From UBA5336 sp039034035 (GTDB lineage: Bacteria; Pseudomonadota; Alphaproteobacteria; Caulobacterales; Hyphomonadaceae): DNA of 22,216 nucleotides. Location of the stretch: contig JBCCBN010000031.1 in assembly GCA_039034035.1 (NCBI GenBank), forward strand, positions 1 to 22,216. The letters are read 5' to 3'. The translations under genes were made by a program, and so were the position numbers. The notes beneath the pieces were generated by a model. It ran no database searches and was not told where the DNA came from. It worked only from the letters and a program-made list of their open reading frames with translations. Positions within the stretch are counted from its first letter, which is position 1. Each line of letters starts with the position of its first letter. Positions 1 to 7,202 of the stretch are shown piece after piece.

Positions 1-1470
1 GTCCACGGCCGGATAGATGCCTTTTTCGGCAATCGCCCGGTTCAGAACGGTCGTCGCGTCAAGGTGGGCAAACGAGGTGGCAGGGGCCGGGTCGGTCAAG
101 TCATCGGCTGGCACATAGACCGCCTGCACCGAGGTGATCGAGCCCTTGGAGGTCGAGGTGATCCGCTCCTGCAACTGGCCCATATCGGTCGCCAGGGTCG
201 GCTGATAGCCCACCGCCGAGGGGATCCGGCCGAGCAGGGCCGACACTTCGGCGCCGGCCTGGGTAAAGCGGAAGATATTGTCCACGAAGAACAACACATC
301 CTTGCCTTCCTCGTCCCGAAAATACTCCGCCTGGGTCAGCCCGGCCAGGGCGACGCGGGCGCGGGCGCCGGGTGGCTCGTTCATCTGGCCATAGACCAGC
401 GTGGCCCGGCTCTCGCCCTCAAGGTCGATCACCTTGGCGTCCTGCATCTCGAAATAGAGGTCATTGCCCTCGCGGGTCCGCTCGCCCACGCCGGCAAACA
501 CCGAATAGCCGCCGAACAGTTTCGCGATATTGTTGATCAATTCCTGGATCAGCACCGTCTTGCCCACGCCGGCGCCGCCAAACAGGCCAATCTTGCCGCC
601 CTTGGTGTAGGGGCACAGCAGGTCGATCACCTTGATCCCCGTTACCAGCACTTCCTTCTCGGTCGACTGGTCGACGAATTCCGGCGCCACCTGGTGGATG
701 CCGCGGCGCAGTTCGGTGTCCACCGGTCCGCGCTCATCGATCGGCTCGCCAATCACGTTCAGGATCCGACCCAGGGTCGAAGGCCCCACCGGCACCTGGA
801 TCGGCGCGCCCATATCGGCCACGTCCTGGCCGCGCACCAGGCCTTCGGTCGAGTCCATGGCGATGGTCCGCACCGCGTTCTCGCCCAGATGCTGGGCCAC
901 TTCGAGCACGAGGCGGCTGCCATTATTGTCGGTCTCGAGGGCGTTCAGGATGTCTGGCAGGTGGCCGTCAAACTCCACATCGACAACAGCGCCGATGACC
1001 TGGGAAATCTGGCCTTTTACGTTGGCAGCGGTACTCATGCGGCTCGTCTCCTTGGGAGCGGTTTTACGCGCTTTCGTTTTCGTTGGGGCAGGGGCAGCAG
1101 CTGCAGCCGCCGCCGTCAGGGTCGCGGCAGGGGCTGCCGCAGGGGATTTCGGGGATGATTTCGGCGCAGGTTTCGCACGCGCGGACCCGGCGCTTGCCGT
1201 CACAGCGCCCACCTCTTCCGGCGGCGCCGGCTTCAGCGCATCCCGCTCGACCAGTTGCGGCTTGCACACCCCACACGGGCGCACATCCTTGTAGTCCAGT
1301 GTCTTGGCCAGCTTTTCAGCGCCCTCGAACGTGTCGAACGGGCCGTGCCAGGTGTCATCATCATTGGTCTGGTCACCGCCCACGCCCATGCCGTCATTGC
1401 AATACCGGCACGTCGAGAGGTGGATACGCCCCCGCTTCGAAATCGTGTTCTCATAGACCCAGAAGCTCAT
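1..1470 (-). CDS. atpD: F1F0 ATP synthase subunit beta, with N-terminal Cys4/linker extension; 3' end outside window
   Basis: Catalytic subunit of F1, which makes ATP from ADP and phosphate as the rotor turns. From the internal ATG at 1038 the protein reads as an ordinary beta subunit: a beta-barrel start (VKGQISQVIGAVVDVEF), Walker A GGAGVGKT at residues 154-161 of that numbering, the GERTREGND segment, and FFVDNIFRFTQAG with the Walker B aspartate. About 346 residues are visible. The C-terminal part, including the DELSEED region, lies beyond base 1. The same frame stays open upstream without a stop to an ATG at 1470, adding 144 residues: a CxxC...CxxC domain and an Ala/Pro/Lys linker. The 1470 start follows the atpG stop by 9 bases and has GGGGA 5 bases away. 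The 1038 start has AAGGAG 9 bases away. Both may be used. The beta identity is certain; which start is used is not. Confidence 0.93.
   Translation of the reverse strand, partial: MSFWVYENTISKRGRIHLSTCRYCNDGMGVGGDQTNDDDTWHGPFDTFEGAEKLAKTLDYKDVRPCGVCKPQLVERDALKPAPPEEVGAVTASAGSARAKPAPKSSPKSPAAAPAATLTAAAAAAAPAPTKTKARKTAPKETSRMSTAANVKGQISQVIGAVVDVEFDGHLPDILNALETDNNGSRLVLEVAQHLGENAVRTIAMDSTEGLVRGQDVADMGAPIQVPVGPSTLGRILNVIGEPIDERGPVDTELRRGIHQVAPEFVDQSTEKEVLVTGIKVIDLLCPYTKGGKIGLFGGAGVGKTVLIQELINNIAKLFGGYSVFAGVGERTREGNDLYFEMQDAKVIDLEGESRATLVYGQMNEPPGARARVALAGLTQAEYFRDEEGKDVLFFVDNIFRFTQAGAEVSALLGRIPSAVGYQPTLATDMGQLQERITSTSKGSITSVQAVYVPADDLTDPAPATSFAHLDATTVLNRAIAEKGIYPAVD
1039..1470 (-). other. In-frame N-terminal extension of AtpD: Cys4 mini-domain plus Ala/Pro/Lys-rich linker
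   Basis: Reading 1470 to 1039 gives 144 codons with no stop, in the frame of atpD. Residues 1-75 look like a compact folded domain beginning MSFWVYENTISKRGRIHLST. It has C21xxC24 and C66xxC69, a preceding H17, and a conserved-looking WHGPF at 41-45 followed by a short helix (EGAEKLAKTL). This is the layout of a small zinc-binding or redox module. Residues ~78-143 are low complexity: acidic/Pro, then Ala/Pro/Ser/Lys, with a run of seven alanines and a basic end (KTKARKTAPK). I recall Caulobacter-type beta subunits carrying an Ala/Pro/Lys extension, but not one with a Cys4 domain in front. The alternative is a separate small gene whose stop has been lost. No family name is claimed. Confidence 0.75.
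1048..1053 (-). promoter_or_regulatory. Internal ribosome binding site for the canonical atpD start
   Basis: AAGGAG lies 9 bases upstream of the ATG at 1038, inside the linker-coding stretch. It is the strongest Shine-Dalgarno sequence in the atp operon here. It would let a normal-length beta subunit be made independently of the extended form. Confidence 0.6.
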
Positions 1471-1475
1471 GTCCG

Positions 1476-1480
1476 TCCCC
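1476..1480 (-). promoter_or_regulatory. Ribosome binding site for the extended atpD start, overlapping the atpG stop
   Basis: The atpG stop TAG (1482-1480) shares its G with GGGGA, followed by 5 bases and the ATG at 1470. The arrangement is typical of translationally coupled operon genes and argues that the upstream start is real. Confidence 0.55.
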
Positions 1481-2364
1481 TACAGTGCTTCCGCGCCGGA
1501 GATGATCTCGATCAGCTCCTTGGTGATCTGCGCCTGGCGAGCCCGGTTATACTGCAGCGACAGATCGCCGATCAAATCGCCCGCATTACGCGTGGCATTG
1601 TCCATCGCCGTCATCGACGCCGCCTGCTCCCCGGCCGCACTCTCCAGCATCGCCGACAGCAGCTGCATGGTGATATAGCGCGGCAGCAGCGCTTCGAGGA
1701 TCTCTTCCTCGCTCGGCTCATAGGTGTAGATCGCCCCGTTCAGGTCGATCGTTTCGGCATCTTCGGGCGGAGCCGCCGGGATCACCTGCTGCGCCGTCGG
1801 AACCTGAGACATCACCGACTTGAATTCCGAATAGACCAGCGTCGCCACGTCGAACTCGCCGGCCTCATACAGCCGCGTCAGCTCCTGGCCCAACGCCAGC
1901 GCCGGTTCGGTGAAATCGTTCTGCTTCACCACCGACAGGTCCACATGGTCCACAAACAGGTCGCCATAATCCCGGCCGAGCTGTTCGCGCCCCTTCTTGC
2001 CGATGGTGATAATCTTAACCGTCTTGCCCTCGGCGCGTAGCTCCCCGATCACGGTCCGCGCCATCTTCACCGTATTGGCGTTGAACCCGCCACACAGGCC
2101 CCGCTCCGCCGTCATCACCAGCACCAGATGCACCTGGTCAGAGCCTGACCCTGCCAGCAGTTTCGGCCCACCGCCATCGCTGCCGGCTGCCGAAGACAGG
2201 TTCGCGATCACCGCCGCCAGCCTCTGGGCATAGGGCCGTGACGCTTCTGCGGCCTCCTGCGCCCGGCGCAATTTCGCTGCCGCCACAAGCTGCTTGGCCT
2301 TGGTGATCTTCTGCGTGGACTTCACGCTCGTGATCCGGTTTTTCAGGTCCTTGAGGCTGGGCAT
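1480..2364 (-). CDS. atpG: F1F0 ATP synthase subunit gamma
   Basis: Central rotor shaft of F1, linking the c-ring to the catalytic alpha3beta3 head. The 294-residue product has the family N-terminal helix (MPSLKDLKNRITSVKSTQKI), the GLCGG motif in the Rossmann-like domain (ERGLCGGFNANTVKMAR), and the conserved C-terminal helix ending YNRARQAQITKELIEIISGA. The length is normal for alphaproteobacteria. It lies 33 bases after atpA and 9 bases before the extended atpD start, so it is in the operon. One oddity: the residue after ITKA is Lys24 (numbered with Met1), where E. coli gamma has Met23 (numbered without it). The codon AAG at 2295-2293 is unambiguous. I recall other alphaproteobacteria, such as sphingomonads, with the same residue, so it is probably natural. 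Confidence 0.97.
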   Translation of the reverse strand: MPSLKDLKNRITSVKSTQKITKAKQLVAAAKLRRAQEAAEASRPYAQRLAAVIANLSSAAGSDGGGPKLLAGSGSDQVHLVLVMTAERGLCGGFNANTVKMARTVIGELRAEGKTVKIITIGKKGREQLGRDYGDLFVDHVDLSVVKQNDFTEPALALGQELTRLYEAGEFDVATLVYSEFKSVMSQVPTAQQVIPAAPPEDAETIDLNGAIYTYEPSEEEILEALLPRYITMQLLSAMLESAAGEQAASMTAMDNATRNAGDLIGDLSLQYNRARQAQITKELIEIISGAEAL

Positions 2365-2397
2365 GGCTGCGTCTCGGAGTCCTTATCGGTCGGGCGT

Positions 2398-3933
2398 CTA
2401 GGCAAACGCCTTGGTGAAAGCGTCCAGCGTGTCCTTGATGCCCGCTTCGACATCGTCCGACAGCGCCTTCTCCTCGCGGATCTTCTTCAGCAGGTCGCCC
2501 TTCTGCCCGCGAATATGGGTCAGCAGCTCTTCCTCATACCGCACCACATCACCAAGCGGCACCTCATCGAGATAGCCCCGCGTGCCGGCATAGATCACCA
2601 CCACCTGCTCTTCCATCTGCAACGGGCTGTACTGCGGCTGCTTCAACAGTTCCGTCAGCCGCGCCCCGCGATTGAGCAGCTTCTGCGTCGCCGCATCGAG
2701 GTCGGAGCCAAACTTCGCAAACGCCGCCATCTCGCGATACTGCGCCAGCTCACCCTTCATCGACCCAGCCACTTTCTTCATCGCCTTGGTCTGCGCTGCG
2801 GAGCCAACTCGCGACACCGAAAGCCCCACATTCACGGCCGGGCGGATGCCCTGATAGAACAGGTCGGTCTCCAGGAAGATCTGGCCATCGGTGATTGAGA
2901 TCACATTGGTCGGGATATAGGCCGACACATCATTGGCCTGCGTCTCGATGATCGGCAGCGCCGTCAGGGACCCGTTGCCCTCATCATCATTCAGCTTCGC
3001 CGCACGTTCCAGCAGGCGCGAGTGCAGGTAGAACACATCGCCCGGATAGGCTTCCCGGCCCGGCGGACGGCGCAGCAGCAGCGACATCTGGCGATACGCC
3101 ACGGCCTGCTTGGACAGATCATCATAGATGATCAGCGCATGCATGCCATTGTCGCGGAAATACTCGCCCATGGTACAGCCGGTATAGGGCGCCAGATACT
3201 GCAGCGGCGCCGGCTCAGAGGCCGTCGCGGCCACCACGACGGTATAATCCATCGCCCCGCGCTCTTCGAGAATCTTCACCACGTTCGCTACGGTCGAGCG
3301 CTTCTGCCCCACGGCCACATACACGCAGAACAGCTTCTCGCTATCGTCCTTGGCCGCTTCATTGGTCTGTTTCTGGTTCAGGATCGTGTCGATGCAGATC
3401 GCGGTCTTGCCCGTCTGCCGGTCGCCAATCACCAGTTCGCGCTGGCCTCGGCCCACCGGGATCATGCCGTCAATCGCCTTCACGCCCGTCATCATCGGCT
3501 CATGCACCGATTTACGCGGAATAATGCCCGGAGCCTTCACGTCGACCCGGTTCCGGCTTGCCACATCGGCGATGGGCCCCTTGCCATCGATTGGTTCACC
3601 CAGCGCATCGACCACCCGGCCCAGAAGGCCCATGCCGGTCGGTGCGGCCACAATCTCGGACGTCCGCTTCACCGTGTCGCCCTCGGCAATGCCGCGGTCG
3701 TCGCCGAAGATCACGACACCCACATTGTCCGCTTCCAGGTTGAGGGCCATGCCCTTGGTCCCGTTCTCGAACTCGACCATTTCACCGGCTTGGACACTGT
3801 CCAGACCGTGGATCCGGGCGATACCGTCCCCGACAGAGAGCACCTGACCAATATCGGCAACTTCGGCTTCAATGCCGAAATTCTCGATCTGGCGTTTCAG
3901 GATGCCTGAGATTTCTGCTGCGCTGATGTCCAT
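2398..3933 (-). CDS. atpA: F1F0 ATP synthase subunit alpha
   Basis: Non-catalytic nucleotide-binding subunit of the F1 head, alternating with beta. The 511 residues are full length. The start MDISAAEISGILKRQIENFG is the typical N-terminus that docks subunit delta. Walker A GDRQTGKT is at residues 170-177, followed by the phosphate-contact region. The Walker B segment ALIIYDDLSKQAVAYRQ comes next, then the conserved PPGREAYPGDVFYLHSRLLE. The C-terminal helical domain ends DTLDAFTKAFA. It starts 6 bases after the atpH stop, so translation is likely coupled, and it precedes atpG by 33 bases. No key residue appears to be missing. Confidence 0.98.
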   Translation of the reverse strand: MDISAAEISGILKRQIENFGIEAEVADIGQVLSVGDGIARIHGLDSVQAGEMVEFENGTKGMALNLEADNVGVVIFGDDRGIAEGDTVKRTSEIVAAPTGMGLLGRVVDALGEPIDGKGPIADVASRNRVDVKAPGIIPRKSVHEPMMTGVKAIDGMIPVGRGQRELVIGDRQTGKTAICIDTILNQKQTNEAAKDDSEKLFCVYVAVGQKRSTVANVVKILEERGAMDYTVVVAATASEPAPLQYLAPYTGCTMGEYFRDNGMHALIIYDDLSKQAVAYRQMSLLLRRPPGREAYPGDVFYLHSRLLERAAKLNDDEGNGSLTALPIIETQANDVSAYIPTNVISITDGQIFLETDLFYQGIRPAVNVGLSVSRVGSAAQTKAMKKVAGSMKGELAQYREMAAFAKFGSDLDAATQKLLNRGARLTELLKQPQYSPLQMEEQVVVIYAGTRGYLDEVPLGDVVRYEEELLTHIRGQKGDLLKKIREEKALSDDVEAGIKDTLDAFTKAFA

Positions 3934-3939
3934 CCTGGC

Positions 3940-4500
3940 TCAAGCTCCCTTCATGGCGGCGTTCATACGATCTAGTTTCGAGGCAATGCTGGCATCCACC
4001 AGCTTGGACCCGATTTGCAACTGCACGCCGCCGATCAGGGCCGCGTCCACTTCTTCGGTAATCTCGACATTGCTGCCAACGGTCTTGGCAAGGATGTCGG
4101 TCATGCGCGAGCGCTGGCTGTCCGACATCGGCTTGGCGGTCCGCACCGTGGCCCGGCGCACACCGCGCTGGTTGGCGTACAGCGTGTCAAAGGCGCGCTG
4201 GGTGCCATGCAGCTCCCGCGACCGGCCATTCTGCGCCACCACCCCGATGAAATTCACGAGCAACGGCGACACCCCCGCCTCTTTCGCCACTTCGGTCAGG
4301 GCCGCGGTCTTCTCCGCGCGCCCATAGGCTGGCGAGCTGACGAGCGCCGACAGTTCAGCATTCTCGCGCACCAGAGCGGCAAAGGCAGAGAAATCCCGAT
4401 GGATATCAGCCAGCTGGCCCTTGTCCTGGGCCAGTTCGAATAAAGCGCTGGCATAGCGCTGCGCCGCTTCGGAAGCAGCAGAGAGGGAGGCTTTGGCCAA
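3940..4500 (-). CDS. atpH: F1F0 ATP synthase subunit delta (OSCP), TTG start
   Basis: Peripheral-stalk subunit that ties the F1 head to the b subunits. The 186-residue product begins MAKASLSAASEAAQRYASAL, with the family YASALFELA helix. It continues with the SPAYGRAEK and LLVNFIGVVAQNGR segments and ends with the conserved GGVQLQIGSKLVDASIASKLDRM. The only start that keeps the N-terminal helix is TTG at 4500: an in-frame TGA lies at 4515-4513, and the codons between (CGG, ACG, ATA, CCT) cannot start. It is the first gene of the visible F1 operon, as in many alphaproteobacteria where the F0 genes sit elsewhere. A weak GGACG lies upstream, so TTG plus a poor site may keep initiation low. Confidence 0.95.
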   Translation of the reverse strand: MAKASLSAASEAAQRYASALFELAQDKGQLADIHRDFSAFAALVRENAELSALVSSPAYGRAEKTAALTEVAKEAGVSPLLVNFIGVVAQNGRSRELHGTQRAFDTLYANQRGVRRATVRTAKPMSDSQRSRMTDILAKTVGSNVEITEEVDAALIGGVQLQIGSKLVDASIASKLDRMNAAMKGA

Positions 4501-4587
4501 AGGTATCGTCCGTCAGCTGAGGGCGGGAACCCGGTTCGCAAACACGAATTCGGCAGGCAAGAGAACCCTGCCCGCCAAGTTTTGCGG
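4501..4587 (-). other. atp operon leader with small inverted repeats
   Basis: The stretch between the candidate promoter and atpH holds GGCAGG (4552-4557) paired with CCTGCC (4567-4572) around a 9-base loop. It also holds the 11-base palindrome GAACCCGGTTC at 4527-4537, just upstream of the initiation region. These could form leader hairpins or an operator. In GC-rich DNA such repeats are also common by chance. No open frame of note was found. Confidence 0.25.
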
Positions 4588-4616
4588 GGCGTAGCACTCC
4601 CCCTTCAAGCTGACAA
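4588..4616 (-). promoter_or_regulatory. Candidate promoter of the atpHAGD operon
   Basis: On the minus strand TTGTCAG (4616-4610), a 14-base spacer and GCTACGCC (4595-4588) resemble the Caulobacter housekeeping pattern TTGaCgS-N10-14-GCTANAWC, matching 5/7 and about 5 of the 7 specified -10 bases. It would give a leader of about 80 bases before the TTG start. The call rests on pattern only. Confidence 0.35.
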
Positions 4617-4780
4617 CATGGCCGGTGGTCTAAACCCGCGTCAGATGGGCGCGGGGCCTGTCGGGATTGGCCTCGCCGCCTGTGGCAGGGCCTGCCCACG
4701 AGCCGCTTGCCAGCGCGCCCCCAAAAGAAAATCCCCCAGAACTTATCCTCCCCCTCCGGTCCCATGGTATTCTCTCTTCC

Positions 4781-5278
4781 ATGGATTATTCAGCCCTTCC
4801 CATTGCCCTTGCTCGCGTACACCCGCTCCACTGGCCGGTTCTGCTCATGAACCTGCTGGCGGTGACCGTGTATCTGCGCGCAAATGGGATTGCCGGCGCC
4901 AGCGTCAGGGTTTGGCCCAATGGCCGCGTCGAGATCACCGGTTTGAACGAAACACACTCGACCCCCGCGGGCGCCCAGCTCCAGGGCCTCCTCGCGCTCA
5001 CAGGCCGGCACCAGCAAACCGCCAGCGCAGCCCTGCTCGCCAACGGTGCGTTCGAAGACGCGCTTGAAGCGGCACGCCGCGCCCTGTCAGCGGACACTCC
5101 GGCGCCCGGTCTGACGCGCGTGTTCACACAAGCGCTCACCCACGCGCAGGCCATATTCGGCGCCATTACCGGCACCCTCAACCAAACCCTGCGCACCGTT
5201 CAGGCCGCTTGCCAGCCTTGCTTGGCTCAACCCCCGCTGCGCGCCGGCCAGCCCCTACGCGCTCTTTACCCGCCATAG
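4781..5278 (+). CDS. Uncharacterised protein, divergent from the atp operon
   Basis: I do not recognise this 165-residue product. It starts MDYSALPIALARVHPLHWPV. It has one hydrophobic stretch (about residues 19-31, VLLMNLLAVTVYL), then a short beta-like segment (ASVRVWPNGRVEITGLNET), an Ala-rich helical middle (FEDALEAARRALSA) and a Cys-containing tail (CQPC). Third codon positions are strongly G/C, as in real genes here, which is the main support. The frame is open further upstream, to 4667. I chose the ATG at 4781 because it begins the hydrophobic part, but no good ribosome binding site precedes it. The protein could be membrane-associated. It may be a lineage-specific gene or a chance frame. 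Confidence 0.5.
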   Translation: MDYSALPIALARVHPLHWPVLLMNLLAVTVYLRANGIAGASVRVWPNGRVEITGLNETHSTPAGAQLQGLLALTGRHQQTASAALLANGAFEDALEAARRALSADTPAPGLTRVFTQALTHAQAIFGAITGTLNQTLRTVQAACQPCLAQPPLRAGQPLRALYPP

Positions 5279-5523
5279 CGCCGGGCCTGATTAGAAAACC
5301 CTCGAACACCCACCGTCAAACCCGACACGCCAGCCCCAAAACACCGCCCGGCCCCGCCGCGGCGGCCGCCCGTGCTGGCCCTCTGAGCTGGCCCTGGCCG
5401 TATCGGGCCCCAAAGTGGTCCGGCTTTGATGGAAGCGCTCCAAAGGGCGACCGCCCGCCGGCCGGCCAGGCCGCCCCCGCGGAGACGGCTGGCGCAGCCA
5501 GCCTGCCGCGAGCGAATTCAAGT
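5279..5523. other. GC-rich intergenic gap between convergent genes
   Basis: The 245 bases between the ends of the uncharacterised gene and the TAXI receptor are extremely GC-rich, with many GGCC tracts. Frames open here look like composition artefacts. The only structured element seen is the hairpin at 5487-5503. Confidence 0.5.
5487..5503 (-). terminator. Candidate hairpin terminator after the TAXI receptor gene
   Basis: GGCTGGC, a GCA loop and GCCAGCC form a perfect 7-bp stem about 20 bases beyond the stop of the minus-strand TAXI gene and between convergent genes. No T-run follows on either strand, so intrinsic termination is uncertain. Confidence 0.3.
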
Positions 5524-6819
5524 CTAGACCATCGGTTCGATCTTCTGGGTCGGGTCCAGATTGCCGAGCAGTTGGTTCACGAAGGCCACATGGTTTCGGA
5601 GCCGATAGACCTCGTCATTATACGAAAGCGGCACATCGAGCTTGCCGATCTCGGCCTGCAGTTTCGATAATTTGTCCCGCGTCGCCGCCCGCGCCTCATT
5701 CGACGTGGCCTCGCGGCCCTCTTCCTCAAGCTCGCGCAGATCATTGTACCAGACATAGATCTTGCGCCGGATCCGCCAGCGATAGACCGGCGGTGCCGCC
5801 CGGATCAGCGGAAACAGCAGCGTCAGCAGCGGGATGGCCAGCACCCAGGCCCGCTCCAGGAAATTGGCCACGCCAAAGGAAAAATACCGCCGCAGCGCCG
5901 ATGGGCCATTTCGGTAATATCGCGCCGCCTCGTCCGATAGCGGAAGGTCGGTCAGCATATCGGCCGGAAACGTCCCCGCATCGGCCAGCAGGGAATGCTC
6001 GCGATGGATCTTTGCCGCCGCTTCCAGAAGGATCGACTGGATCGCCGGATGCAGGTCCCGGTCAACCACAAGCTGCGCCACCGGCGCGATCATCGGAACG
6101 TCCACCGGTGGAACGTCCCGGGCAATATCGACCACCCCATGCAGCAGCACCGCCCGGTCCAGGGCTGGCCGCCGCTGCGAAAGGGCCGGTGCCCGCGCGA
6201 ACGGCAACAGCCGGATATCCGGTTCGCGCAGCAACCGGTCCACATAAGGCGCGGAAATGCCGGCCGCAAAAACCGCCGCATCCAGGTCGCCCTTGACCAG
6301 TGCGTTCGCCGCCGCCGCACCGCTGATCGGCAAGGCTGAGCGCGGCCCCCAGCCCGGTCCATAGTCCCGCCGGAGATCGGTCGCGAGCATCCGGGTACCC
6401 GATCCCTCACCGCCAATGCCGACCCGAAGCGGCTTGAGCGCGTCGAAATCCTCGACTTCAAGATCGCCGCGCACAAACACCCAGAAAGGCTCGTAGAACA
6501 GCCCGCCGAGGGAATTCAGCGCACCCCGGTCGCCCTCGGTCGCCAGCCCGCCCTGGACCAGCGCGACGTCCGCCTCCCCGTCCCGAAGCAGGCGCAGATT
6601 ATCGACCGAGCCGGCTGTGTTCAGCAGTGTGACCTCGACCCCGTGTTCAGCCAGAAGATTGGCATACCGGGCACCATAAGCGGCATAGGCCCCATCGGCG
6701 CCGCCGGTCGCGAAGGTGATCGATTTGGGCGGCGCCGGATCGACAAAGCGAAGCGCGATCAGCACGCCGATCACGGCCAGAAGGGCCAGCGGCCCGTAAA
6801 TCTTGAGGAAATCGCGCAT
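5524..6819 (-). CDS. TAXI-family TRAP-type solute receptor, membrane-anchored
   Basis: The 431-residue protein carries the TAXI substrate-binding fold: ITFATGGADGAYAAYGARYA with the small-residue/aromatic loop, LLNTAGSVDNLRLLRDGEAD, and LRVGIGGEGSGTRMLA. TAXI receptors normally deliver organic acids or amino acids to a fused DctQM permease. No permease gene is adjacent. The protein is not a free periplasmic receptor. It has an N-terminal membrane helix (about 8-24), a second near 321-341 (LERAWVLAIPLLTLLFPLIR), and a basic, coiled-coil-prone cytoplasmic tail (356-395). It may therefore work as a membrane sensor or use a remote permease. Start ATG 6819 follows GGAGGGGAAGG. The family is confident; the substrate is unknown. 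Confidence 0.85.
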   Translation of the reverse strand: MRDFLKIYGPLALLAVIGVLIALRFVDPAPPKSITFATGGADGAYAAYGARYANLLAEHGVEVTLLNTAGSVDNLRLLRDGEADVALVQGGLATEGDRGALNSLGGLFYEPFWVFVRGDLEVEDFDALKPLRVGIGGEGSGTRMLATDLRRDYGPGWGPRSALPISGAAAANALVKGDLDAAVFAAGISAPYVDRLLREPDIRLLPFARAPALSQRRPALDRAVLLHGVVDIARDVPPVDVPMIAPVAQLVVDRDLHPAIQSILLEAAAKIHREHSLLADAGTFPADMLTDLPLSDEAARYYRNGPSALRRYFSFGVANFLERAWVLAIPLLTLLFPLIRAAPPVYRWRIRRKIYVWYNDLRELEEEGREATSNEARAATRDKLSKLQAEIGKLDVPLSYNDEVYRLRNHVAFVNQLLGNLDPTQKIEPMV

Positions 6820-6945
6820 TCAGACCTTCCCCTCCAGGAAGCAGCCGAGCCCGTTGGCTATCGCGCGCACGGCCAGAGCGCAAGCGGTCCAAACTGCCGC
6901 GTTTCCGTCGCGATTTGCCCCGAAGGTGCCCGAACCGGGCCGGTA

Positions 6946-6957
6946 ATTGCGCGCAAT
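6946..6957. promoter_or_regulatory. Perfect 12-base palindrome, candidate operator
   Basis: ATTGCGCGCAAT reads the same on both strands. It sits in the divergent gap between the TAXI receptor gene (start 6819, minus) and the small frame starting at 7026 (plus). A dimeric regulator could bind here and control either gene. It is supported by symmetry and position only. Confidence 0.3.
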
Positions 6958-7025
6958 CGCGCTCAAGACTGATAGGTAAGGCCGAGGGGGATCTTCCTGG
7001 CGGCCAGACCCAATGGAGCCGCGCC

Positions 7026-7139
7026 ATGCAGACCAGCCCAATTGTCCACCGAACCCTCTCGGTTTCGGTCTTCATGATGGTCGCTGCCCTGATTGCCCTG
7101 ACCGCCATGGCCCCCGCCGCGCCCCTGTTTGCCGGCTAG
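7026..7139 (+). CDS. Possible 37-residue single-helix membrane peptide
   Basis: The frame begins MQTSPIVHRTLSVSVFMMVA and continues with a hydrophobic Ala/Leu-rich stretch ending PAAPLFAG. It resembles either a one-helix membrane peptide or a short signal-like peptide. GGAG lies 8 bases upstream of the ATG, a good spacing. A long inverted repeat follows at 7203-7241. No homologue is recognised. Being so short, it could be chance, but ribosome site, hydrophobic core and trailing hairpin agree. Without it, 6820-7261 would hold no gene. Confidence 0.4.
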   Translation: MQTSPIVHRTLSVSVFMMVAALIALTAMAPAAPLFAG

Positions 7140-7202
7140 AACCGCCGGTCCCCAATTGCAGGCGCGCCTCACCCACAGCCCCCCAGCGCCTGCAAGCCCC
7201 GC

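Noticed and set aside
64..1158. 364-codon open frame on the plus strand opposite atpD
   Set aside because: It is antisense to a clearly recognised beta subunit. Its protein is rich in His/Arg/Gly and matches no family; it is a product of high GC and third-position bias.
1233..1454. 73-codon minus-strand frame inside the atpD extension
   Set aside because: It is in another frame from the Cys4 domain, Arg/Thr-rich with no domain, and would conflict with the better-supported frame.
3022..3909. 295-codon plus-strand frame opposite atpA
   Set aside because: Shadow of atpA; His-rich product with no recognisable motif.
5279..5523. Possible small gene or RNA in the GC-rich gap
   Set aside because: Short open frames are Arg/Gly/Pro-rich with no ribosome site. 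Only a simple hairpin stands out.
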